From assembly GCA_009691715.1 (NCBI GenBank), contig SIAN01000008.1:1-64000 (forward strand): 64,000 nt of DNA, read 5' to 3'. The DNA is from Planctomycetota bacterium. GTDB taxonomy: Bacteria; Planctomycetota; B15-G4; SIAN01. The number at the start of each line of letters is the position of its first letter. Position 1 is the first letter of the stretch. The notes under the pieces are model-generated. The model was not told the origin of the DNA and did no database searches. It was given only the letters and a program-made list of their open reading frames with translations. The translations under genes were made by a program, and so were the position numbers. This document shows positions 18,544-27,468 of this stretch, piece by piece.

Positions 18544-19971
18544 TCAGCGCTTCGGCGCGGCGAAGTGGATCGCCCTGCCGTGGACCGCCTCGGCGGCTTC
18601 CATGATCGCCTCGGGCAAAGTCGGGTGGGCGTGGATCGTGTCGGCGAGGTCGCGCACCGTGGCACCCATCTCAAGCGCGAGACCCGCCTCGGCGATCAGT
18701 TCGCTCACGTCGGGCCCGACCATGTGCACGCCGAGCACCACGTCGCTCTTCGCGTCGGCGACGATCTTCACGAAACCGTCGGTCTCGTTGCGGGTGAGCG
18801 CCCGGCCCGATGCCGCGAACGGGAACTTGCCCACCGTAACCGTGTGCCCCATCTCCTTCGCCTGCGCTTCGGTGAGGCCGACCGACGCGATCTCGGGATC
18901 GGTGAAGATCACGGCGGGCACCGCGACCGGGTCGTAGGCGGCGCCCTTGTCGCCGGCGATCGCCGCTGCCGCGACGACGCCTTCGTGACTCGCCTTGTGT
19001 GCGAGCATCGGTTGACCGGCGAGATCACCGATGGCGTAGACGTGCGCCGCGCTCGTGCGCCGCTGCGCGTTCACCTCGAGGAATCCGCGGGCGTCGGCCT
19101 TCACGCCGACGGTCTCGAGACCGAGGTTTTCGTAATTCGGGCGCCGGCCGACGGTCGAGAGGATCTGGTCGACCTCGAGCGTCTCCTTCTGCCCGTCCTT
19201 CTCGATCGAGACCTCGAACGCGCCGCCCTTCTTCGCGTAGCCGAGCGCCTTGGTGCTGAGCTTCACCTTCACGCCGCGCTTCTGCAGGTTGCGCGCGACA
19301 ACAGCGGCGAGCTCCAGATCGGTGCCGGGCAGGATGCCGCCGGTCATCTCGACCACGGTCACGTCGCTGCCGATCTTGGCGTAGAAAATTCCGAGCTCGA
19401 GTCCGATGTAGCCACCGCCGATCACGAGCAGGCGCTTCGGCAGTCGCGTCGGCGCCAGCGCACCGGTGCTCGACCAGACTTCGTTTTCGTCGAACTTGAA
19501 GCCGGGGATCTCGATCGGACGCGAGCCGGTCGCCAGCACGACGTCCTCGCAGCGGATCGTCGTCGTGCCGTCCTTGCCCTTCACCTCGACCTTGCCCGGC
19601 CCAGCGAGCCGCGCCTCGCCCGCCACCGTCTCGATGCCGTTGCCCTTGAACAACTGAGCGATGCCACCGGTCAGCTTCTTGACGATGCCCGCCTTCCACG
19701 CGACCAGCGCCGCAAGGTCGACTTCGACGCTGCCGCTGACCTTGATGCCCATCACGCCGGCGTGGCTGATCTTCTCCTTCAGCGATCCGGCGGCGATCAG
19801 CGCCTTGCTCGGGATGCAGCCGACGTTCAGGCAGACGCCACCGACGTTCTCACGCTCGACGACGATGACCTTCTTGCCGAGCTGCGCCAAACGGATCGCG
19901 CAGACGTAGCCGCCCGGCCCCGCGCCGATCACCACGACCTGCGTCGTCTTCGTTGCCTGCGTCTCGGCCAT
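18544..19971 (-). CDS. lpdA: Dihydrolipoyl dehydrogenase (E3)
   Basis: E3 reoxidises dihydrolipoamide of 2-oxoacid dehydrogenase complexes with NAD+. The 475-residue flavoprotein has the N-terminal FAD motif VVVIGAGPGGYVCAIRLA and the redox disulfide GGVCLNVGCIPSK. The NAD-binding motif is LLVIGGGYIGLELG. The C-terminal interface carries the catalytic HAHPTLPEAIMEA (His-Glu pair). I chose the ATG at 19971, about ten bases after GAGGA; a TTG at 19980 is the alternative. It is the last enzyme gene of the complex operon, 25 bp after the second E1-alpha gene, and is followed after 12 bp by the selenoprotein gene. Confidence 0.96.
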   Translation of the reverse strand: MAETQATKTTQVVVIGAGPGGYVCAIRLAQLGKKVIVVERENVGGVCLNVGCIPSKALIAAGSLKEKISHAGVMGIKVSGSVEVDLAALVAWKAGIVKKLTGGIAQLFKGNGIETVAGEARLAGPGKVEVKGKDGTTTIRCEDVVLATGSRPIEIPGFKFDENEVWSSTGALAPTRLPKRLLVIGGGYIGLELGIFYAKIGSDVTVVEMTGGILPGTDLELAAVVARNLQKRGVKVKLSTKALGYAKKGGAFEVSIEKDGQKETLEVDQILSTVGRRPNYENLGLETVGVKADARGFLEVNAQRRTSAAHVYAIGDLAGQPMLAHKASHEGVVAAAAIAGDKGAAYDPVAVPAVIFTDPEIASVGLTEAQAKEMGHTVTVGKFPFAASGRALTRNETDGFVKIVADAKSDVVLGVHMVGPDVSELIAEAGLALEMGATVRDLADTIHAHPTLPEAIMEAAEAVHGRAIHFAAPKR

Positions 19972-19996
19972 CGTCAACAATTCCTCTTCAGTCGAC

Positions 19997-21208
19997 TCAG
20001 TGCCCGTGGCCCTTCGGCAGCTCGCGGTGGGCGAATTCGGCGAGCGTCGCGTCGCGCTGCTCGCGCAGCTGCGGCGTCAATTCGGCGAACACGTCGGAGA
20101 ACAACGACTCGAGGGGCGGCTCCTTGCCCGCTTCGCCGACGCGGATCCCCTCCGAGATCTGCGCCTGCAGCTCTTCCTCGATCGCCTCTTCCTTGGACTG
20201 GTTCAGCAGGCCGAGCGACAGCAGGTGCTTGCGCAGGCGGTCGATCGGGTCGCGTGCCTCCCAAAGCTTCACTTCGTCGGCATCGCGATAGCGCGTCGGG
20301 TCGTCGGAAGAGGAGTGGCCGAGGCGGCGGTAGGTGACCGCCTCGATCAGGGTCGGGCCACCGCCGCTGCGCGCGCGCTCGACCGCCTTGCCGGCCTCGG
20401 CCAGCACCGCGAGCACATCGTTGCCGTCGACCCGCACGCCCGGCATCCCGTAGGCGACCGCCTTCACGGCGATCGAGCGCGACGCCGTCTGCTTCGCGAA
20501 CGGCACCGAGATCGCCCATTGGTTGTTCTGGCAGAAGAAGACCACCGGCGCCTTGCGCACGCCGGCGAGGTTGAGCGCGGAGTGGAAGTCGGGCTCCGAC
20601 GTCGCTCCATCGCCGAGATACGCCATGCAGACGATCGGGTCTTTCTTCATCTGCGCCGCCATCGCGACGCCGACGCCGTGCAGCAACTGGGTCGCGATCA
20701 CGCTCGACATCGAGATGAAGTTGGCCGCGCGGTAGCTGTGGTGGCAGGGCATCTGGCGCCCCTGGCTCACCTCGCTGCCCTTGCCCATGCACTGCGCGAT
20801 CAGCCGCTCGATCGGCAGCCCCCGCCAGAGCGCGACGCCCGCCTCGCGCAGCGCCGGCGCGACCCAATCCTCGGGCTTCAACGCCGCAGCGCTGCCGACG
20901 ATCGCGGCCTCTTGGCCGGTCGATTGGCCGAAGAAGCCGATCCGGCCTTGGCGTTGCAGATTGAGCATTCGGCCGTCGAGCAGACGGATGCGCAGCATTC
21001 CGCGGAACAGTTCGATCAGTCGCGACGGCGGGAACGGACTGCCGCCGGAGCCGCCGAGCCAGACACCCTCAGGCGACAGCAGGCGGATCAGGTCGTCGCC
21101 GCCGTGCGTTGATGGAATGGTGGCTGGCGGCGGAGCGCCGCCACGCGGCGCAGCGGTCTCGGGAGCGCTCTTGTGCTTGGGGCGGCCGCTCACGACCCGC
21201 TCACTCAC
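19997..21208 (-). CDS. 2-oxoacid dehydrogenase E1 component alpha subunit, second paralogue
   Basis: The 403-residue protein is a thiamine-diphosphate E1-alpha of the PDH/BCKDH type: RQGRIGFFGQSTGQEAA, the ThDP/Mg motif GDGATSEPDFHSALN, QNNQWAISVP and the phosphorylation-loop region GHSSSDDPTRYRD are all present. It has an unusual 60-residue Pro/Gly/Ala-rich N-terminal extension. The GTG start overlaps the TGA of the E2 gene (GTGA at 21205-21208), so translation is coupled. A second E1-alpha gene lies at 23769-24884 in the same operon, but only one E1-beta exists. The residue pattern is closer to branched-chain E1-alpha than to E. coli AceE. The exact substrate (pyruvate or branched-chain 2-oxoacids) is uncertain. 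Confidence 0.9.
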   Translation of the reverse strand: MSERVVSGRPKHKSAPETAAPRGGAPPPATIPSTHGGDDLIRLLSPEGVWLGGSGGSPFPPSRLIELFRGMLRIRLLDGRMLNLQRQGRIGFFGQSTGQEAAIVGSAAALKPEDWVAPALREAGVALWRGLPIERLIAQCMGKGSEVSQGRQMPCHHSYRAANFISMSSVIATQLLHGVGVAMAAQMKKDPIVCMAYLGDGATSEPDFHSALNLAGVRKAPVVFFCQNNQWAISVPFAKQTASRSIAVKAVAYGMPGVRVDGNDVLAVLAEAGKAVERARSGGGPTLIEAVTYRRLGHSSSDDPTRYRDADEVKLWEARDPIDRLRKHLLSLGLLNQSKEEAIEEELQAQISEGIRVGEAGKEPPLESLFSDVFAELTPQLREQRDATLAEFAHRELPKGHGH

Positions 21209-22548
21209 AAGCTGCCGAGCAACAGGCGACGCGGATCCTCGAGCAGCGAGATGATCTCGTTCATGAAGCGCGCGCCGGTCGCTCCGTCGACGATGCGGTG
21301 ATCGATCGAGACCGACAGGTTCATCATCTTGCGGATGACGATCGAACCATTCCGGACCACCGCACGATCGGCGATCTTGTGGACGCCCAGGATCGCGACT
21401 TCCGGGTAGTTGATGACCGGCGTCGCCAGGATGCCGCCGATGTTGCCGGCGTTGGTGATCGTGAATGTCGAGCCGCTCACCTCGTCGAGCGCGAGCTTGC
21501 CTTCGCGCGCGCGCGACGACAGGTCCTGCAGCGCCGCGCCGAGGTTCAGGATCGAGCGGCGGTCGGCGTCCTTGATCACTGGCACCATGAGGCCCTGCTC
21601 GGTGTCGCAGGCGAAGCCCATGTGGCAGAAGCGTTTGACGACGATCTCCTGCTTCTCCTCGTCGAGCGAGGAGTTGAGCATCGGGAAGATCTTCAGCGCG
21701 GCTGCCGTCGCCTGGATGATGAACGGCATGTAGGTCAGCTTCACGCCCTGCGCTTGCGCGGAGGCCTTGAGCGACTCGCGCAGATCGACCAGGTTCGTGA
21801 CGTCGACCTCGTCGACGTAGGTGAAGTGCGCCGCGTTGCGCTTGCTCTTCTGCATGCGTTCGGCGATGCGCTTACGGATGCCCTTCAACGGCACGCGCTC
21901 TTCGGTCGCGCCGCCAACGCTGGCGGCGGGCGCAGGAGCGCGGACCGGCGCCGGCGCCGGGGCCGAGGCCGGGGCCGGGGCCGGCTTCGCCGACGCAGTC
22001 GGGAGTGCAGCCGACATGGCGGAAGGCTGCTGCGTGAATTTCTCGAAGTCGAGGCGGCTCACCCGGCCAGCCGGACCGGTTCCCGGCACGCTGCGCAGAT
22101 CGATGCCGAGCTCGCGCGCGCGGCGACGAACGGCCGGCGCGGCGAGGACGCGCCCGCTGGGACCGGCGCCGCCAGCCGCGACCGCGACTGCGCTGCCGTG
22201 ACCGTTCGACGCTCCGGCTCCTGCCGCAACTGGCGCTGCAGGAGCAGCCGGTGCCGCAGCGTGGCCACTCCCATGACCTCCACCGCCCGAAATCGTCGCA
22301 GCGCTGCCGCCGGCTGTTTCGATCACCGCGATCACCGTTCCGACCGGGACCGTGGTGCCGGCCTTGAACTTGATCGACGCGACCTTGCCGGTCGCGGGCG
22401 CGGTGATCTCCACCGTCGCCTTGTCGGTCATCACTTCGACGAAGGGGTCGTTCTCCTTGACCGACTGGCCTTCCACTACGAGCCAGCGCGTGATCTCGCC
22501 CTCAGCGAGCCCCTCTCCGATATCTGGCAGCTTGAACTCGAGCGCCAC
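21205..22548 (-). CDS. Dihydrolipoamide acyltransferase (E2) of 2-oxoacid dehydrogenase complex
   Basis: The 447-residue E2 has one lipoyl domain (lysine in EVMTDKATVEI, near residue 42). A Gly/Ala-rich linker leads to a peripheral-subunit-binding domain (APAVRRRARELGIDLRSVPG), and a second Ala-Pro linker of repeated PAPAPA units follows. The catalytic acyltransferase domain ends with the active-site motif SIDHRIVDGATGARF. The second linker is encoded by a GC-only repetitive stretch near 21940-22000. The gene sits between E1-beta and the second E1-alpha. Upstream is a 118-bp gap filled in part by a CAGT tandem repeat. LipA, encoded first in the operon, would supply the lipoyl group. Confidence 0.95.
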   Translation of the reverse strand: MALEFKLPDIGEGLAEGEITRWLVVEGQSVKENDPFVEVMTDKATVEITAPATGKVASIKFKAGTTVPVGTVIAVIETAGGSAATISGGGGHGSGHAAAPAAPAAPVAAGAGASNGHGSAVAVAAGGAGPSGRVLAAPAVRRRARELGIDLRSVPGTGPAGRVSRLDFEKFTQQPSAMSAALPTASAKPAPAPASAPAPAPVRAPAPAASVGGATEERVPLKGIRKRIAERMQKSKRNAAHFTYVDEVDVTNLVDLRESLKASAQAQGVKLTYMPFIIQATAAALKIFPMLNSSLDEEKQEIVVKRFCHMGFACDTEQGLMVPVIKDADRRSILNLGAALQDLSSRAREGKLALDEVSGSTFTITNAGNIGGILATPVINYPEVAILGVHKIADRAVVRNGSIVIRKMMNLSVSIDHRIVDGATGARFMNEIISLLEDPRRLLLGSL

Positions 22549-22615
22549 GTTTCATGCCCTCCATCGATTCGCGGCGCGCTCGGATCGAGCGGGTCGATCC
22601 GTCGCACCTTTCGTT

Positions 22616-22670
22616 CAGTCAGTCAGTCAGTCAGTCAGTCAGTCAGTGAGTCAGTGAGTCAGTGAGTCAG
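22616..22670. repeat. CAGT tetranucleotide tandem repeat between E1-beta and E2 genes
   Basis: Eight perfect CAGT units (22616-22647) are followed by alternating GAGT and CAGT units up to 22670. The tract includes the stop codon of E1-beta at 22667-22669. Read in the coding direction (minus) it is a run of TGAC/TCAC units, and because the unit is 4 bases long it places TGA in all three frames. Simple repeats of this length are uncommon in bacterial operons outside phase-variable genes. Confidence 0.9.
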
Positions 22671-23641
22671 AAGCGGACCACCTTCAGCACAGCCTCTCGG
22701 ATGCGTCCCGGCTCGGGCAGGTAGACGCTTTCCAGCGTGTAGGGGAACGGCGTGTCGAAACCGGTCACACGCAGGATGGGTGCCTCGAGCCACTCGATCG
22801 CCTTCTCCGCCAGGATTGCGCTGATCTCGCCACCGAAACCGCCGGTCTTCGGCGCCTCGTACACGATGACCGCGCGCCCGGTCTTCTTCACCGACTCGAG
22901 GATCGTCGCTTCATCGAGCGGCACGATCGTGCGCACGTCGATGATTTCGCAGTCGATCCCTTCTTCGGCGCACTTGGCCGCCGCCTTTTCGCACATTCCG
23001 ACCATGCCGCCCCACGCGATCAGCGTCACGTCCTTGCCCGAACGCACGACGCGCGCCTTGCCGATCTCGACGACGTGCTCGCCTTCCGGAACCTCTTCCT
23101 TGAGCGTGCGATAGACGAGCTTCGGCTCCATGAAGAGGACTGGATCGGGATCGCGGATCGACGCGAGCAGGAGCCCCTTCGCGTCGCTCGGCGTGGATGG
23201 CACCACGACCTTCAAGCCCGGCGTGTGCGCGAAGTACGCTTCGGGGCTCTGCGAATGGTAGTGGCCGCCGCGGATGCCGCCGCCGATCGGAGTGCGGATC
23301 GTCATCGGTACCGTGTACTCACCGCCGGAGCGGTAGCGCATCTTCGCCGCCTCCGACACGATCTGATCGAAGGCGGGATAGATGAAGTCGCTGAACTGGA
23401 TCTCTGCGACGGGGACGAGACCGTAGAGCGCCATCCCGATCGCGGCGCCGACGATGCCGGACTCGGAGAGCGGCGTGTCCATCACCCGGTCGCCGCCAAA
23501 CTCTTTCCAGAGTCCAGCCGAGCAGCCGAAGACGCCTCCCTTCACGCCGACGTCCTCGCCGAGAAGCACCACACGCGGATCGCGGCGCATCTCGACGCGC
23601 AGCGCGTCGTTGATCGCCTCCACCATCGTCATCACTGGCAT
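22667..23641 (-). CDS. 2-oxoacid dehydrogenase E1 component beta subunit
   Basis: The 324-residue protein is a typical E1-beta: MVEAINDALRVEMRRDPRVV, LGEDVG, then the transketolase-like pyrimidine domain and GGMVGMCEKAA, and a C-terminal domain with the conserved TGFDTPFPYTLESVYLP. It pairs with E1-alpha to form the ThDP-dependent decarboxylase that acylates the lipoyl arm of E2. The start is the ATG at 23641. It lies between the first E1-alpha and E2 genes in the operon and is the only beta subunit for two alpha paralogues. The CAGT repeat begins at its stop codon. Confidence 0.95.
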   Translation of the reverse strand: MPVMTMVEAINDALRVEMRRDPRVVLLGEDVGVKGGVFGCSAGLWKEFGGDRVMDTPLSESGIVGAAIGMALYGLVPVAEIQFSDFIYPAFDQIVSEAAKMRYRSGGEYTVPMTIRTPIGGGIRGGHYHSQSPEAYFAHTPGLKVVVPSTPSDAKGLLLASIRDPDPVLFMEPKLVYRTLKEEVPEGEHVVEIGKARVVRSGKDVTLIAWGGMVGMCEKAAAKCAEEGIDCEIIDVRTIVPLDEATILESVKKTGRAVIVYEAPKTGGFGGEISAILAEKAIEWLEAPILRVTGFDTPFPYTLESVYLPEPGRIREAVLKVVRF

Positions 23642-23739
23642 CGTCGATCGCTCCTCGGCGGTTCCGCACTCCAGCCGCCGTCATCCCGCCGTCAACCCTC
23701 GAACCCAATTCAGATCGGTCCCTCCCCGTCGCGGACGCG

Positions 23740-23761
23740 AACGACACGTCTGCGTGTCGTT
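23740..23761 (-). other. Hairpin between first E1-alpha and E1-beta genes
   Basis: AACGACACG (23740-23748) and CGTGTCGTT (23753-23761) are perfect inverted repeats around a 4-base loop, 8 bp after the E1-alpha stop codon in the transcribed direction. There is no T-run after it, so it is better read as an mRNA-stabilising, processing or weak attenuating structure than as a standard intrinsic terminator. Confidence 0.5.
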
Positions 23762-23768
23762 GCAACCA

Positions 23769-24884
23769 TTACAGGGGGAATTCGCCGTGGTGCCCCTTCG
23801 CCACGACGCCGCGCTTGAGCGCGTCCTTCAGCTCCGCCCACTGCTCGTCCTGCTGGGTCGTGCGCGTCGCGTAGACGTCATCGAACATCGTCGAGACGGC
23901 CGGTGGACCAACCTTTTCAGCGGCGTCGATCGCCTCCTTCAACTCCTGCTCGCAGCGGTCGCGGATCGCCTGCTCCTGCGCGACTTTGAGCAGTTTCTTG
24001 CCCTCGAGCCACGCCTTGAACCGGTCGATCGGGTCGCGCTTCGCCCAGATCTCGCACACCTTCGGATCGCGGTAGCGCGACGCGTCGTCGGAGGATGAGT
24101 GCCCCCCCATCCGGAAGGTGATTGTTTCAATCAGGGTCGGGCCGTGGCCGACGCGCGCCCGCTCGACAGCCTCGTGGGTCGCGGCGTAGACGGCCAGCAC
24201 GTCGTTGCCGTCGACGCGGACGCCCGGCATTCCGTACGCCTCGGCTTTCGCCGCCATCGTCGCCGATGCCGTCTGCCCTTCGAGCGGCACCGAAATCGCC
24301 CACCCATTGTTCTCGCAGACGAAGATGCAGGGCGCAGCGAAAACGCCGGCGAAATTGAGCCCGGCGTGGAAGTCGTTCGAGGAAGTCGAGCCGTCGCCGA
24401 AGTAGGTGATCGCGACGTGCGGCTCCTTGCGGATCTTCATCGCCATCGCGGCGCCGGCGGCTTGCGCGATCTGCGTCCCGATCGGGCTCGAAATCGAGAC
24501 CAGGCGGATCTTCTTGAAGCTGTAGTGGACCGGCATCTGCCGGCCGAGCGTGTGGTCGGTGGAGTTGCCGTAGCACTGATGGAGCAACTCCACCACGCCG
24601 ACGCCGCGAAGCAGCGCGATCCCTGGGTCTCGATAAGACGGAAACACCCAGTCGTCCGCAGTCAGCGCCGCGGCGGTGCCGATGTGCGACGCCTCCTGGC
24701 CAAGCGCGGGCACATAGAAACCGATGCGGCCCTGGCGCTGGAGCTTCATGGCGCGGTCGTCGAGGAGTCGCGTCAAGACCATCACACGGTAGATCTCGAG
24801 CAACTGCTCAGGAGCGAGCGATGGTGCGGGCGTGTTCGCGGGGACGCCGGCGTCGCCCATGACGGAGATCAGCTCGAGACTCAT
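23769..24884 (-). CDS. 2-oxoacid dehydrogenase E1 component alpha subunit, first paralogue
   Basis: The 371-residue E1-alpha has RQGRIGFYVPALGQEASHIG, the ThDP motif GDGSTSSNDFHAGLNFAG, ENNGWAISVPLEGQ and the loop GGHSSSDDASRYRD. Its ATG overlaps the TGA of lipA (ATGA at 24881-24884), so the two are translationally coupled. It shares the same motifs as the paralogue at 19997-21208 but lacks that protein's Pro-rich N-terminal extension. With the single E1-beta downstream it would form the alpha2beta2 E1. Subtype (pyruvate or branched-chain) cannot be settled from motifs. Confidence 0.93.
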   Translation of the reverse strand: MSLELISVMGDAGVPANTPAPSLAPEQLLEIYRVMVLTRLLDDRAMKLQRQGRIGFYVPALGQEASHIGTAAALTADDWVFPSYRDPGIALLRGVGVVELLHQCYGNSTDHTLGRQMPVHYSFKKIRLVSISSPIGTQIAQAAGAAMAMKIRKEPHVAITYFGDGSTSSNDFHAGLNFAGVFAAPCIFVCENNGWAISVPLEGQTASATMAAKAEAYGMPGVRVDGNDVLAVYAATHEAVERARVGHGPTLIETITFRMGGHSSSDDASRYRDPKVCEIWAKRDPIDRFKAWLEGKKLLKVAQEQAIRDRCEQELKEAIDAAEKVGPPAVSTMFDDVYATRTTQQDEQWAELKDALKRGVVAKGHHGEFPL

Positions 24885-25924
24885 GCGGTCGCTCCTGGAG
24901 CGAGCGGGAGGGTTGATTGGAACGCGCCGAATCGTGCCGCGCCCGGCTGCGCGCGCGCGCGCAAGAGCGACTCCGTGAACAACTCGCCCGCCTTGTAGGA
25001 ACTGCGGACGAATGGCCCTGAGGCAACGTGCAGGAATCCGTTTTCCAGCGCGAGGCGGCCAAGCGTCTCAAAGCGATCGGGGTGGACGAATTCGGCGACC
25101 GGTCGATGCTTCTCGGTCGGCCGGAGGTACTGGCCAAGTGTCAGGAGCTCGACGCCGACCGCGCGCAGATCGCGAAAGGTCTCCACCAGTTCCAATTCGC
25201 TCTCTCCGTGCCCAAGCATGATCGAGGTCTTGGTCAGAGCCTCAGGGCGAAGCTGCTTCAGGCGCCCGAGAACTCGCAGCGACTGGTCGTAGGTGGCGCG
25301 CGGATCGCGGACGGACGGCGTCAGGCGGCGGACGGTCTCGACGTTGTGCGCCAGCACGTCGGCCCCGCTTGATGCGACCGTCGCGAGCGCCGCCTCATCG
25401 GCCCTGAAGTCGGGGATCAACGTCTCGATCCGCAGTCCCGGTACGTGTGCCTTGACATGGGCCACGGTGCGGGCGAAGTGCGCGGCGCCTTGGTCTTCGA
25501 GGTCATCGCGATCGACCGATGTCAGCACGATGTAGCGGAGCTCCATCTGCTGGACCGCTTCGAGGACCTTCTGTGGTTCTTCGACGTCGACCGGCTCGCC
25601 GCGCCGTGCCGTCTTGACCGAGCAGAATGAGCAGCCCCGCGTGCACGTCTCGCCGAGCAACATGAACGTGGCGGTGCCGCCACTCCAGCACTCCGAGAGA
25701 TTGGGGCAGCGCGCCTCCTCGCAGACGGTGGTCAACCGCAGACCATCGACGAGGGATCGGAGCTTCCGGTACCGCTCGCCTGACGGTGGGCGGATCTTCA
25801 GCCATTCAGGAAGCGTCGCGTGTGTGGCCAGGGTCGAACTCGCGGGGATGCAGCTCAGCAGGAACACCGCATGGCGATGGATGGTATGTCGCAAACCATT
25901 GCCAAACAATGACTTATGAATCAT
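24881..25924 (-). CDS. lipA: Lipoyl synthase
   Basis: LipA inserts two sulfur atoms into octanoyl groups on E2 or GcvH. The protein carries both iron-sulfur motifs: the auxiliary cluster CEEARCPNLSEC (C-x4-C-x5-C) and the radical-SAM CTRGCSFC (CxxxCxxC). The C-terminal RSSYKAGE supplies the serine ligand of the auxiliary cluster. From the ATG at 25924 it has 347 residues, a normal family length. The open frame continues upstream to 26038, but those residues are not LipA-like. No clear ribosome-binding site marks the start. It heads the operon of lipoate-dependent dehydrogenase genes, and the gene order makes it likely that it serves this complex. Confidence 0.93.
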   Translation of the reverse strand: MIHKSLFGNGLRHTIHRHAVFLLSCIPASSTLATHATLPEWLKIRPPSGERYRKLRSLVDGLRLTTVCEEARCPNLSECWSGGTATFMLLGETCTRGCSFCSVKTARRGEPVDVEEPQKVLEAVQQMELRYIVLTSVDRDDLEDQGAAHFARTVAHVKAHVPGLRIETLIPDFRADEAALATVASSGADVLAHNVETVRRLTPSVRDPRATYDQSLRVLGRLKQLRPEALTKTSIMLGHGESELELVETFRDLRAVGVELLTLGQYLRPTEKHRPVAEFVHPDRFETLGRLALENGFLHVASGPFVRSSYKAGELFTESLLRARAQPGAARFGAFQSTLPLAPGATA

Positions 25925-26230
25925 GCGGCGGGCGCGGAAGTCTAGCCTCGATCGATCCTGAATCAAAGCGATCGCCTTCCGAACCGGGCGCCGCTCAAGC
26001 CGACTCGACGTCAGCTTGTGCGTGCTCGCCACAAACATGCGGCGTCCCGCACGATCAGCCTTCCGTGAAACGCTGACGGCAATCGACGTGATCCCGGCGG
26101 AAACGAACTCCTGAACAGAATCCGAATCCGGCGAACGTGGTACGGCATTCGTTGAGATCGAGGGAGCCGCCGCGACAGTGGCGGGTTCCAGGGGAAAGAA
26201 GACCTGAAGGTTGGAACAAAGGAGGTTGCC
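25925..26230. promoter_or_regulatory. Divergent intergenic region between lipA and the sigma-70 gene
   Basis: This 306-bp stretch holds no credible gene. Its lipA-proximal end and the first codons of lipA (about 25890-25990) are less GC-rich than the surroundings, as expected for a promoter zone, but I could not fix -35 and -10 boxes. The sigma-70 side ends in AAAGGAGG at 26218-26225, five bases before the GTG start, a near-perfect ribosome-binding site. Confidence 0.5.
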
Positions 26231-27334
26231 GTGGCCACCGAACGAGTCCGGAACGGACTCTCGGAAGAGGTCCGCGCCCGCATCGACGCCGCGATCGGGC
26301 GCGGCTCATTTCCGCAAACCGAGCTCGACATCACGCTCGCGAGCTTCACTCCCGAGTTGTTCGAACCACTCGCCACCCGGTTGATCGAAGCGCTCGGCGT
26401 GCTGCCGATCGAGGCGTCTCCGCTTCCCGACCATCTGCCGCACCCCCATGACCTGCCAGGTGGATCGCGTGTCTCACGTCGTTATCTCCACGATCTTGAG
26501 CAACTGCCGATGATGTCGCGCGAGGACGAGTCGATCGCGGCGAAGCGCCTCGAATTCGCCCTGGAACGTCTCGCGGCGGCGGACTTCCGCGAGCCCTCGG
26601 TCCGCGCCGCTCGCCGAAGCGAATACCAGCGCTTCTTCAACGAGTTCGTCGAGCGCAACCTGCACACGGTGGTTTCGGAGGTCTACGGTTACCGAACCTA
26701 CGACGTGCCGCTCGACGATCTGATCCAGGAAGGCAACGCCGCGCTGATGCATGCGGTGGAGAAGTTCGATTGGCGCAAGGGCGTCCGTTTCCGGACCTAT
26801 GTCGCCTGGTGGATCAGGCAGGCGGTCGAGCGCTACATGGCGGCCGTGAAGGGCGCTGTACGAGTACCGCACCATCTGCAGCAGAAGTTGCGCCGGCTCA
26901 AGCGGCAGGGCCGGCTTCCAGACGGATTCGGACAGTCGACCAGCGTCGCTGACGTGGCGCTCGCGTTCGAGGTCGACCGGGAGCTGGCGGGCCACCTGGT
27001 CGAGTCGAGCCGCGCCAGCCTTTCGCTGGAGCAGGAGATCGACGAAGGCGGCGAGCGGTTCCGCGACCTGCTCGCGACCCGCTGGGAGCCGGTCGACTCG
27101 GACCGCGCGGGGACGATCCGCAATCGCGTCGCGCACCTGTTGAACGACCTCGACGAACGCGAACGGACCGTGCTCCGGTTGCGGTTCGGGCTCGACGGGG
27201 GGCAGGCACAGACGCTCGAGGAGATCGGAACGCACCTTCACTTGAGCCGCGAACGAAGTCGCCAGATCCAGCAGCAGGCACTGATCAAGCTCCGGACGTT
27301 GGCGCGGCGCACCGGCCTCGAACAGGAGGTCTGA
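26231..27334 (+). CDS. Sigma-70 family RNA polymerase sigma factor (RpoD/RpoS-like, group 2 type)
   Basis: The 367-residue factor has region 2 with LDDLIQEGNAALMHAVEKFD and GVRFRTYVAWWIRQAVERY, the hallmark of primary-type sigmas. Region 3 follows (SVADVALAFEVDRELAGHLV, SLSLEQEID), and region 4 has LDERERTVLRLRFGLDG and the helix-turn-helix TLEEIGTHLHLSRERSRQIQ. The N-terminal 80 residues do not look like region 1.1 of RpoD. The GTG start is fixed by a strong AAAGGAGG. A variant rather than housekeeping sigma is inferred from the size. Two small genes follow on the same strand. Confidence 0.9.
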   Translation: MATERVRNGLSEEVRARIDAAIGRGSFPQTELDITLASFTPELFEPLATRLIEALGVLPIEASPLPDHLPHPHDLPGGSRVSRRYLHDLEQLPMMSREDESIAAKRLEFALERLAAADFREPSVRAARRSEYQRFFNEFVERNLHTVVSEVYGYRTYDVPLDDLIQEGNAALMHAVEKFDWRKGVRFRTYVAWWIRQAVERYMAAVKGAVRVPHHLQQKLRRLKRQGRLPDGFGQSTSVADVALAFEVDRELAGHLVESSRASLSLEQEIDEGGERFRDLLATRWEPVDSDRAGTIRNRVAHLLNDLDERERTVLRLRFGLDGGQAQTLEEIGTHLHLSRERSRQIQQQALIKLRTLARRTGLEQEV

Positions 27335-27468
27335 GCGGTCAGAAAGCGCTCGAGTCTCCGTTCCTGGAGCCTCGTGGGGCCGCGCGGGGCTCGACTCGCT
27401 CCGGGCGGCCCGGCATCGTGTCCGCCCCCCCCGGTCGATCGGCTCGACCGGGATACGGAGCTGACAAC

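Noticed and set aside
22616..22670. CRISPR-like repeat
   Set aside because: It has a 4-base unit with no spacers and no cas genes nearby, so it is a simple tandem repeat.
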